From assembly GCA_015061085.1 (NCBI GenBank), contig SUXG01000002.1, forward strand, positions 1 to 64,000: a stretch of 64,000 nt of DNA, given 5' to 3'. Positions within the stretch are counted from its first letter, which is position 1. Each line of letters begins with the position of its first letter. Of this stretch, positions 1-8,800 are shown piece after piece. A model generated the notes under the pieces. That model did no database searches and was not told where the DNA came from. It was given only the letters and a program-made list of their open reading frames with translations. Origin of the DNA: Bacteroidales bacterium. Lineage in GTDB: Bacteria; Bacteroidota; Bacteroidia; Bacteroidales; Muribaculaceae. A program made the translations under genes and the position numbers.

Positions 1-2431
1 CATCGTCACCCCAACCGGTGATGTTGAATTGGTTGTTGGTAGCGTCTAAGAACAGGTCGGCAGTTTGACCCCATTGGAAGTCCCAACTTGGAGTAGCTGT
101 TTCAGGGTTCATGCGTACGAAGATGAGGCCACTCCATTCGCCTTCAGGGATTGTGGTGTTGACCACGCCGTTGGCATCAGGATTAGCAAAAGTAGCCCAA
201 GCGTTGGTGTCATTGTTAGCGTTGAAGACGTATAGTGCAAACCATGCGTTGTCGATAGTCCAAGTCTCAGTAGGGTTAAGGTAGATAGTCGCTCCACCTA
301 CGAAAGTAGGGACCGGCTCTTTGTAAACGCTCCAACTACCTATGTATGCACCATTGTCTGCAAGACCTGAGATGTTGTACTGGTTGTTGGTGCCGTCATA
401 AATTAAGGTTTCGGTCTTTGCTAATGCGTTTTCGATAGATGCTTGGTCGTTGGAGTTATCTTGGCGAGTGAAAATCATACCTGTCCACTCACCTTCCGGT
501 ACGAGACATTCGTAAGTTCCATAGCCATAGTTGTCTGTCATCGTTGCCCAAGCCGATGTGTTCTCGTTTTCATTAATCACTTGAAGAGCAAACCATGCGT
601 TCTCAGCGCTCCATTGGTCAGCGATATTAAGGTATGCTTTGAAATTGCCTGCGAAAGTAGGTAGAGGTTCAGGTAAAACCGGTACGACATAGTCTTCGTT
701 GATTGTTACAGCACGCACTGAACGTCCAAGCACACGAAGAGCTGATCCTGAAGAATAATTTCCTCCATATATCAAGTCGGCTGTGAACGCATATTCAGGG
801 AGACTAAAACCGCCTAAGATACAACCATTACACCATAATGAAGCAGAAGCGCCTTCGCCGACAATGCTGCCATCTTGCTTGTAGCCTGCAGCAGGGAAGA
901 ATACTGATTTGTCTTCGTATCCCGGAACTTTACTTGTGAAGCGAATACCCGGTATACCGTTTTCTGTAGCTGTGTAATCTACGTTGCAATAGTCAACGAG
1001 TTCTTGGAACTCTTCGCGTGACGGCATACGCCACTTTTCGCCATACATCACAGTGGCAATATCATCTTCGGCTTCAAGAGTGTTTTTGTTGTCGGCTGTG
1101 CAATATTTAGTAAGAGAAGTTTTAGATGTTCCGAATTTGTAATAACTCCATGAGTACCAATCTTTTTCTTCGAGTTCACCCCAAGAAAGGTAATAACCAT
1201 ATTCTTCAGGAGAAGTTGCACCGACGTTGTAGGATGCCCAATTCACAGTAAGACCAAGATCGACGTATTCCACTTCGATAGGTTCGATTGTCGGCTCGGT
1301 GTAGATGCTCCATTCAGATGAAGCTATGCCTAATTGGTTAATACCTAAAATGTTGCATTGATTATTGACTCCGTCATAGAAATAATCTTCTGTTTTGGAA
1401 AGGGCAGTTGAATTGGAAGGAGTGTCGTATTCATTTCCAATTTGATAGAAAGCCATGCTTGTCCACTCTCCCTGTGGAACCATTCCTTCGTAGATGCCAT
1501 CTTCGTTGGTGTCGGTCAAAGTAACCCATTCGTTTGTGTCGGTGTTAGAGTTGTTGACGTATAGTGCAAACCAACCATTTTCAGCATTCCATACATTTGA
1601 AGGATTGAGATATATTTCGAAATCACCTGCAAAGGTAGGATCTTCGACAGGACCTGCATAATTCTCATTGACTCTTACAGCGCGAACAGGGCGGCCAAGA
1701 TAGCGATAAGTGCCCGAACAATAGTAGCTTTTCGCATAGTCACCTTGACGCCAAAACTCGGCTGCAAAAGCAAATTCAGGTAGGACAACTTCGCCGTTAA
1801 CGCATTTATTAGTCCAATAAGTGGATAGTGCGACATCTGATACATGGTATTCATCTTGAATCCAACCGGCAGCACAAAGGAAAATAGATTTGCCTTCGTA
1901 GCCGGGAACTTTACTTGTAAATCTGACACCGGGATAACCATCTTCTGTGGCTTCGTAGTCTACTTCACAATTGTCATAGAGTTCTTGGAATTCTTCGCGA
2001 GAAGGCATGCGCCATTCACCACCCCAAAGCATAGTGGCGGCGTCGTCTTCTGCCTGAAGAATGCTTAGACCGTCGGCAGCAGTGTATTTGGTGAGGGAAG
2101 TCTTAGATGTTCCGAATTTATAGTAGCTCCAAGAGTACCAGTCTTTTTCTTCGAGTTCACCCCAAGCGAGGAAATAGCCCGGTTCGCCCGGAAGTGTAGC
2201 CCCGAGGTTGGTAGAAGCCCAATTGACTGATAGGCCGAGGTCGATGATTTCTACGTAATCCGGAGTATTGTCATCAGGGGTGTCTTCCGCTTCTTTTAAT
2301 TTCATTTCGACGATGTCTTCTGTCGGAAGCTCGATAATTTCGCCATTTGTTTTTTGAATGATAAATATCTCAGCTATTGCTGTTATTGATAGTATGGCAA
2401 ATATCAATGATAGGTAAACATGCTTTTTCAT
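1..2431 (-). CDS. Secreted Fib_succ_major / CBM26-like repeat protein, C-terminus beyond the window
   Basis: The frame is open from an ATG at 2431 to the left edge (about 810 codons), so the C-terminus is missing. A signal peptide (MKKHVYLSLIFAILSIT) is followed by a Fib_succ_major-type domain (about residues 58-250, with DLGLSVNWAS, WRMPSREEFQELYDNC and GRPVRAV), a starch-binding-module-like domain (257-377), a second Fib_succ_major domain (389-580) and two more CBM-like domains (592-695, 707 onward, with WFALYVFN and PEGEWSG). The family link rests on these motifs. The start overlaps the stop of the upstream paralogue in an ATGA, so the two genes are probably translationally coupled. The first 240 residues are nearly the same as in that paralogue. 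The likely role is a cell-surface or secreted protein, perhaps glycan-binding (inference). A T9SS sorting domain is expected past the edge but cannot be seen. Confidence 0.82.
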   Translation of the reverse strand, partial: MKKHVYLSLIFAILSITAIAEIFIIQKTNGEIIELPTEDIVEMKLKEAEDTPDDNTPDYVEIIDLGLSVNWASTNLGATLPGEPGYFLAWGELEEKDWYSWSYYKFGTSKTSLTKYTAADGLSILQAEDDAATMLWGGEWRMPSREEFQELYDNCEVDYEATEDGYPGVRFTSKVPGYEGKSIFLCAAGWIQDEYHVSDVALSTYWTNKCVNGEVVLPEFAFAAEFWRQGDYAKSYYCSGTYRYLGRPVRAVRVNENYAGPVEDPTFAGDFEIYLNPSNVWNAENGWFALYVNNSNTDTNEWVTLTDTNEDGIYEGMVPQGEWTSMAFYQIGNEYDTPSNSTALSKTEDYFYDGVNNQCNILGINQLGIASSEWSIYTEPTIEPIEVEYVDLGLTVNWASYNVGATSPEEYGYYLSWGELEEKDWYSWSYYKFGTSKTSLTKYCTADNKNTLEAEDDIATVMYGEKWRMPSREEFQELVDYCNVDYTATENGIPGIRFTSKVPGYEDKSVFFPAAGYKQDGSIVGEGASASLWCNGCILGGFSLPEYAFTADLIYGGNYSSGSALRVLGRSVRAVTINEDYVVPVLPEPLPTFAGNFKAYLNIADQWSAENAWFALQVINENENTSAWATMTDNYGYGTYECLVPEGEWTGMIFTRQDNSNDQASIENALAKTETLIYDGTNNQYNISGLADNGAYIGSWSVYKEPVPTFVGGATIYLNPTETWTIDNAWFALYVFNANNDTNAWATFANPDANGVVNTTIPEGEWSGLIFVRMNPETATPSWDFQWGQTADLFLDATNNQFNITGWGDD

Positions 2432-3621
2432 TTCTTCAAGATTTTAATAGTCTGATTGTTTGCTTTAACAATATATACGCCGGGATTATAACCGGAAATG
2501 TCTATCGCATTATAGCCACTGAGAGAATAGTCTTGATAGTAAAGTTTGCCATCAATGTCATAGATTGCGACAGCGTATGATTTTCCATTGATGATTACTT
2601 CGTTTCCGTTATAATAGAAAGTCATTTCATCTTCTTCGGCAGATTGAATGCTGACAGTGTTGTTTTCAAAATATATTTTGTTGATGTGTTCCTTGACAAA
2701 TGATGTTTCAAGCATATCGGTGCGTATGTACATCAAGTCGCCTTCAAATGTCGCTGTTGGCTTATCGGTTGAAATATATTTTTGAGTAGATCCATTGACA
2801 AATTCTACAACTAATGATACTGTGCCATTATCTTGGGAATTAGTGGTTTTTGGTTTTACGGCGCGAATAGGACGACCTATATAGCGATATGTCCCGGGAC
2901 AATGATAACTTTTTGCATAATCCCCTTCTCTCCAAAATTCTGCAGCATAGGCAAATTCAGGAAGAGCTATTTCATCATAATTAACGCATTGGTTAGTCCA
3001 ATAAGTAGATAATGCGACATCTGATACATGGTATTCGTCTTGAATCCAACCGGCAGCGCAAAAGAAAATAGATTTGCCTTCATAACCGGGAACTTTACTT
3101 GTAAGTCTAACACCGGGATAACCATCTTCAGTAGCTTCGTAGTCTATGTCGCAGTTGTCATAAAGTTCCTGGAATTCTTCACGAGTCGGCATACGCCATT
3201 CTCCTCCCCACAACATTGTTGCAGCATCATCTTCAGGTTGAAGCGTATTTATACCATCAGTAGCAGTGTATTTGGTGAGAGAAGTCTTAGATGTTCCGAA
3301 TTTGTAGTAGCTCCAAGAGTACCAATCTTTCTCTTCGAGTTCACCCCAAGCGAGCAAGTAGCCCGGTTCGCCCGGAAGTGTAGCCCCGAGGTTGGTAGAA
3401 GCCCAATTGACTGATAGACCGAGGTCGATGATTTCGACACAATCCGGAGTATTGTCTTCCGGAATGTCCATGGCATCCTTGAATCTCATTTCGTCGATGT
3501 ATTCTAATGGTAATTCAATGGTTTCTCCATTGCTTTTCTCGACTAATAGTATCTCGGTTTCGGCAAACGAAGGTGTTGCCATAGCGAGAAGTATCAGTGA
3601 TGTGTAAATAAGATTTTTCAT
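2428..3621 (-). CDS. Fib_succ_major domain secreted protein with T9SS sorting domain
   Basis: 397 residues. A signal peptide (MKNLIYTSLILLAMATPSFA) is followed by a beta-hairpin-like motif (ILLVEKSNGETIELPLEYI), then one Fib_succ_major domain (about 62-255: DLGLSVNWAS, WRMPTREEFQELYDNC, STYWTNQ, GRPIRAV). A second KYISTDKP...INKIYF motif lies at about 275-325, and a C-terminal type A T9SS sorting domain at about 340-397 (GKLYYQDYSL, GVYIVKANNQTIKILKK). It should be exported by Sec, cross the outer membrane by T9SS and be released or anchored. It is the upstream member of an ATGA-coupled pair of close paralogues. Its own function is unknown; the Fib_succ_major domain has no established activity. 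Confidence 0.85.
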   Translation of the reverse strand: MKNLIYTSLILLAMATPSFAETEILLVEKSNGETIELPLEYIDEMRFKDAMDIPEDNTPDCVEIIDLGLSVNWASTNLGATLPGEPGYLLAWGELEEKDWYSWSYYKFGTSKTSLTKYTATDGINTLQPEDDAATMLWGGEWRMPTREEFQELYDNCDIDYEATEDGYPGVRLTSKVPGYEGKSIFFCAAGWIQDEYHVSDVALSTYWTNQCVNYDEIALPEFAYAAEFWREGDYAKSYHCPGTYRYIGRPIRAVKPKTTNSQDNGTVSLVVEFVNGSTQKYISTDKPTATFEGDLMYIRTDMLETSFVKEHINKIYFENNTVSIQSAEEDEMTFYYNGNEVIINGKSYAVAIYDIDGKLYYQDYSLSGYNAIDISGYNPGVYIVKANNQTIKILKK

Positions 3622-3651
3622 AAATTTGATATTTTGAGGATTAAATATGCG

Positions 3652-3858
3652 TTATAGATAGATTAATTGAATTGTTGAAAGATTGATAAAACTCGTCCCT
3701 TTGAATGACGTTGGCAAGTCGATATTGTCAATGACGGCAATACACGAGTTCATCTGCATCTCTATAGGATTGTAGATCTCAACTGAGTCGTCGCAACTAT
3801 TTGCATGCACTATGTTGCACAACAAATAGCATAGCAATAAAAAAATAATTTTTTTCAT
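3652..3858 (-). CDS. Small secreted protein heading the Fib_succ_major operon
   Basis: 68 residues: a clear signal peptide (MKKIIFLLLCYLLCNIVHA) and a mature part of about 48 residues with two cysteines (SCDDSVEIYN, MNSCIAVIDN). It lies 30 bp upstream of the 397-residue Fib_succ_major gene in the same direction, behind a -7-like element at 3905-3912, so it is probably the first gene of that operon. I do not recognise a family. It could be a real small exported protein or a decayed N-terminus of a larger surface protein; the mature part has no repeats or sorting domain. Confidence 0.5.
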   Translation of the reverse strand: MKKIIFLLLCYLLCNIVHANSCDDSVEIYNPIEMQMNSCIAVIDNIDLPTSFKGTSFINLSTIQLIYL

Positions 3859-3904
3859 GATAGTTAATTTATTTGGTAGTTTTACAAAGATTTTTTGTTT
3901 CTGG

Positions 3905-3912
3905 CAAATTTA
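3905..3912 (-). promoter_or_regulatory. Bacteroidetes -7 element upstream of the small secreted protein operon
   Basis: The minus strand reads TAAATTTGC, a full match to TAnnTTTG, about 45 nt before the ATG at 3858. The nearest TTTG is 23 nt upstream, longer than usual, so the -33 half is weak. Confidence 0.45.
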
Positions 3913-4052
3913 ATTAACTATTTTGATTAATGTAGCAAAAAGTCAGAATGATGATGTTTCATTTCTTGAATTACAACAATAATAGCGAATAATTGCACTA
4001 ATGTGATATAAAATTAGAGAGCGATACGAGTGTTTAAGTTCAAGAATTGCAA

Positions 4053-5621
4053 CTACGAATTATGTTGTTGCACATATTCTGACGGACTCATTTCTTTGTG
4101 TTTTTTGAATGCATTGTAGAATGTTACACGGCTTTTAAAACCGACAGATTGAGCTATCCCCTCCAAAGTCCATGTCCCATAGTTTTCTTTATCAACCATT
4201 CTTTTGCATGCCTCTTCGACGCGTAATGAATTGATTAGTGAAGTGAAATTTTGTCCATAAAGTTCGTTGATAACTTGAGAGACATATTTACTTTTAGAAT
4301 TGCATAATTCTGCTAATTGAGTTAAACAGAATTCTTGCTGATAGATTGTGTCAGTTTGTGTAAGAACATGCGTTATTTTTTCTTTTAGTTCTTGCTTGGT
4401 AGAGTCTTCCAAAGAACTATTTTCGTATTTAATGATTTTTTTAGTGATGTTTTGAATAGTAAGGTTTTTATGACGTTTTTTTAGGTTGAACCATAGGTAT
4501 AAAATAATAATAATGGCGGTTATTGCTATGATAAGTACTAAAATGAGCCATTGGTTCTTGTTTTTGTAACTATTCAATCGTGATTCTTCTTCATGTAGTT
4601 GGCGTATGAAATTTAGCGAATTAACTTCGTCAAGATTGTTGACCGACATTAGGGAGTCTTTGAGTTGGAGGGCAATAATCGAATATTCCGAAGATTTAAT
4701 GCTGTCGCCTTGTGTCTCATAGAGCTCGGATAACGCAGAAGCCGAAAGGGTCCTTGCATCTATCATATTGTTTTTTGTAGCCAAATCATACATTATTTCT
4801 TCGTAATATATAGCAGAGTCGGTGTTGTTCTCGATTACGAAGGATTTAGTGATGTTGGCATATACTTGAAATTTGAGAATATTGTTTCGAAATTCGTTGG
4901 GGATGCACTGTAGCTGACGATTAAAGTAGTATCGGGCTTGAGGATAATTTTTGTCGGCTATATGACAAAGTGCATGGTGGAAATTCATAATGTAGTCATA
5001 CGACTTTTCTGTCGGAGGTATATTAGCTTTATTGAAAGCATCCAATTCCTCTTTCATCTCTTCTATTTTCTGAGCACTATAAAATCGGTTTCCTAAATTA
5101 AAAAGTGCTGTAATCAGTGATGAGTATTGTTTGTGTTTCAGAGCATTCCAGAAAGATTTACGATAGGCTTCTTCTGCTTCTTTGAAATTTTGTTGTTTAG
5201 GACGTTGTTGAGCGTATGTCATCATGAGCGCACCTTGCTCCATATATATGCCGGTTAGCTCCTTATCCATTTTGCTTTCATCACATAGCTTAATGGCTTT
5301 AATGAGTTGTTGACACGCTTTGTCATAGTCGTAGAAGCAGAAATATAATCTTGCAGAATTAGTCAAAGCGTTGATACAAATGGATTTTTCTTCTTTAGAC
5401 ATTTCTGTTGTAGCTTTGTTTCCGCAAATAGAAAAACAGATCAAGGCAGAATCACGTTGCTCCTTTTCAAGGAAACTTTTACCTAAATTAAACAGACTGT
5501 CAGTCTTTAGGTCATTCCATCTGGAGTATATACTATTAAGATTCTCTTCGGCAATAGAATTAAAGGCTACTAATTGCAAAAGAGAATACATAATAATTTT
5601 AAGTATAGTATTGTTTCTCAT
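4053..5621 (-). CDS. Membrane-tethered TPR / AraC-type transcriptional regulator
   Basis: 522 residues. An N-terminal signal or signal-anchor (about 7-24) leads into a long helical tetratricopeptide-like region (about 30-330, with repeated LFNLG, ALKHKQYSS and ARYYFNRQLQ-type helices). One transmembrane helix follows (about 357-378, LILVLIIAITAIIIILYLWF), then a linker and a C-terminal AraC HTH_18 domain (about 430-520, with GTWTLEGIAQSVGFKSRVTF and PSEYVQQH). The inferred topology is periplasmic TPR sensor and cytoplasmic DNA-binding domain. This architecture is common in Bacteroidetes next to surface-protein operons. It sits upstream of and codirectional with the 3858-1 operon and is the natural candidate regulator of it. 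The signal it senses is unknown. Confidence 0.85.
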   Translation of the reverse strand: MRNNTILKIIMYSLLQLVAFNSIAEENLNSIYSRWNDLKTDSLFNLGKSFLEKEQRDSALICFSICGNKATTEMSKEEKSICINALTNSARLYFCFYDYDKACQQLIKAIKLCDESKMDKELTGIYMEQGALMMTYAQQRPKQQNFKEAEEAYRKSFWNALKHKQYSSLITALFNLGNRFYSAQKIEEMKEELDAFNKANIPPTEKSYDYIMNFHHALCHIADKNYPQARYYFNRQLQCIPNEFRNNILKFQVYANITKSFVIENNTDSAIYYEEIMYDLATKNNMIDARTLSASALSELYETQGDSIKSSEYSIIALQLKDSLMSVNNLDEVNSLNFIRQLHEEESRLNSYKNKNQWLILVLIIAITAIIIILYLWFNLKKRHKNLTIQNITKKIIKYENSSLEDSTKQELKEKITHVLTQTDTIYQQEFCLTQLAELCNSKSKYVSQVINELYGQNFTSLINSLRVEEACKRMVDKENYGTWTLEGIAQSVGFKSRVTFYNAFKKHKEMSPSEYVQQHNS

Positions 5622-5809
5622 ACTTATAAATTAATTAATGTCCTAATAGGATAAATACTACAAATGAATCAAATTTTGTAATTTGGTTTGCAATATTAAT
5701 AATAACTTTTGAGATATGCAATTATGAAGATGATAATTTTGAATATTATATTTCAATTAATGTTGTTGTAATAGTGTGTTGTAAGGATATTCATAGCGTG
5801 TGTAATAAG

Positions 5810-5842
5810 AAAAGAGATTGCCCTTATGGAGCAATCTCTTTT
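5810..5842 (-). terminator. Rho-independent terminator
   Basis: Perfect 12-bp arms (AAAAGAGATTGC at 5810-5821, GCAATCTCTTTT at 5831-5842) with a 9-nt loop and flanking T tract on the minus strand, 26 bp past the stop of the 1550-residue gene. Confidence 0.85.
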
Positions 5843-5868
5843 GACTATGTTATGAAATAGATGTTAGG

Positions 5869-8800
5869 TTATTTCACTATTACTTTGATAGAAGTTTTGC
5901 CTGCGTTAACTACATAAACACCAGCATCAACTTTAACTATAGTGTTGGCTTTATCAATAGTTTTATTGAAGATTGTTTTGCCATCTGTAGTATAGATAGT
6001 TACATTCTTACCTTCAAAGCCTTTGATTACGATTGCACCTTTAGTGCCGTAAGCAAAGTCTGAAGAAGTAATGTTGTCAATACTTGTAGTGACAACAATC
6101 GCTGTGTTAGACATTTTTCCTTTGTTTGTAGAAGTAACCGGAAGGATGTTGTATTTGTAAGTATTGCCGAGTTCTACCTCATTGTCTGTGTATGAGCTGA
6201 GTACATTAAGGTCACTTTGTATCTTTTCGCCATTACGGAAGATGTCGTAGCCACTGATTTGATCTGTTACATAAGGAGTGTATGCCAAATCATCGAGCAT
6301 CAAGCCGAAGATGTCTTGAGATGTATAGTTGAGAGCAAAGTACTTAGCGTCGGCAGGAAGTGTTACGGAAAATTCTTCCCATACAGGATCAAGGTTAGGA
6401 TTGCTGTATTTGCCGATTTCAAGTGTAGTCACCACATAGAATGACTCGATGTCGTCTGTTGTAGAGGAAGCCATTATGCGAAGAACTTCAGGACCGTATG
6501 CGTAGTACAATGGGCGAGCTGCAAATTTTACTTCACTGCCACCTTTGATTTCAGGAGAGATGAGCCAATCGTTGGCCGGTGCAGGAGCCACATATTCTTC
6601 GGTTGGGAAAGGAACAAATGCGATAGCGAAGTTGTCGCCAGAATAAGCTGAGTAGCTTACAGCTGCACCTGCTTTTTCTGCCACTTTGTTGGCTTCTTCA
6701 GCTTTCCAAACAATGAATGAAGCTGCTTCACCATGACCTGTTGCAGGGTTGATGTTTGGTCGCCACCATCCGTTGTAGCCATACGTTTCCAAACCATCGG
6801 CGTCAATGTTTTTGAATTCACCGAGTTGTGTAGCCTTGGCGTCAAACGTTGGGCAGTCTTCAAATCCTTCTACAATGACATCAGCATTTGGCTCTGACCA
6901 TGTCAATTCTACAGATTTGCCGTCTTCACCTGATTCTGCTTTAAGGTCAGTCACAGTCACAGCATCGCCTCTCTCTACAGATATGTCAAATGATCCACTG
7001 TCGTTTTTGTTATTATCGTCAGGGGTTGTGATGCTGAACACCACTTTAGCATCTCCTAATTGATCGCTGTTAGCGTTGAGCGTAAATGGATATACAACGA
7101 CTTCGTGCTCTTCGTATTGTTTGTCGTTCGGAGCATCAACATCTTGTTCGATAATTAATTCGCTTTCTTTGAATACTTGCCATTTGCCTTTAGGAGCAAC
7201 GCTTGTTTGGAAGCCACGATTAGTGACTCTTGCTTCATAGTTTGCATCGTCATAGATAGATGGGTGGCGTTTGCCTGTCACAGAACTTACTTCGAAGTCA
7301 TTTTGGAGGTTGTCTTTGTATTCATAGTTGTCAAGGAAGAAGATTTGCTCATACTTGTCGAATGTGATTTCGATGTATGTAGATACCCAACCTTTGTCTT
7401 TGAATTCTTCAGGAAGTTTGATTTCGATTACTTGCCATCCTTCGTAGTTTTCGTCAAACAATGTGCCCACCTTCTTGGCTTCGATGCCGTTTGCTTCAGC
7501 GTAGATTTCTACTTTAGGCATATCAGGAGAAATCCATGTGTCGAATTTGAGGATAGGCTCTTTGCAGTCTATAGTAGAGAATTTAGGCATCATGAAGCGA
7601 CCTTTACGACTGTTTTCGATACGACGAGGTGAGCAAGCCAATGCGAAGCCTGTGCCATCTTCACGACGGAAGTCTTTTTGTATGATATCGTCATAGTAAA
7701 GATCTGTCACACGCCAAATAGTGTTGTATGTTTCGTCAAGCTCGTATGAGTAGCAAGGACCATATTCAAGACCACCGTCAGGGTATGTTTCAATCATAGG
7801 TAGAGTGTGTGGCTTACCAAGTACAGTTGTGCATATGTCAAAAGCAGGGCTTTGACCGGCAGCGTTCTCAACAAGGATACCGAATTGGATAATTTCCATT
7901 CCACCTGTTTTTTTGCTAAATTCGTATTCAAATACATCTGTACCGATTTCTTCATAGATTTCCCATCCGTTTGCTGTCGGGATAGCGCAGTGGTATGTGT
8001 TGCCTGTAGGACTTACATAACCACCATTCAAACCGATTGTAGGAGCTTCCCATGTAATGCGCATTGTTTTGTTGTCGTCAGAAACGTCGAGTTTCATGTT
8101 TTCAACATAGCCCGGAAGGTCTACGCCGGTGAATACAGGAATTTCGATTTCGTAACCTCTATTCTTGTCAATGAAAGGACAAATTTTGATAGTGTTGTCA
8201 CCTTGAATTGTTTCTACGACGATAGATACTTTTTCGCCCGGTTTGCCTTCGACAGGGTCATAAGCTACTTCTGTTTCAACGTATGCAGTGATAGCCTGAT
8301 CTGTATCTAATGGAGTGCCGTCAATTGATGTTGTCGGCATATTGAATTCTACTGTTGCGCTAAGTTCACCTTTTTTTGCAGGTGTGGCTTTTGCATTTGT
8401 TACAGCTGCAGGACCGTCAAGTGATACGTTTTCTGCCTTGACATTGATGTTGCGCATCAAAAGGCTCACCGGAAGTTTAACTTCAGAATCGTATTTTGCA
8501 TAGATGCCGATGTAGTATGTGCCGGCTTCTTCTATTTGGAATTTGTCGTAGTATGTTTTGAATGTAGTGTTGTCAATACCTTTTGTAGAGCTTATCACTG
8601 TAGTCATACTTTCAATAGTAGGTGCATTACCGATATAGACTGTGTAGTCGATAGTTGTGTATGGGGCAATGCTCAAAGTGTTTGCTAAATCTGTCGAGAA
8701 TGAGTATAGTTCGTTGCCGTCTTCAAATTTCAATGGAGGAAGAATCAACCAATCGTCTATACCATATGTTTCAGTGTAAATGTCGTAAGCAAAGAGCTCT

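Noticed and set aside
7177-8310. Plus-strand frames of 151 and 167 codons inside the 1550-residue gene
   Set aside because: Antisense shadows of a well-supported secreted protein; rich in Cys, Phe and Val as expected from reverse reading of its codons.
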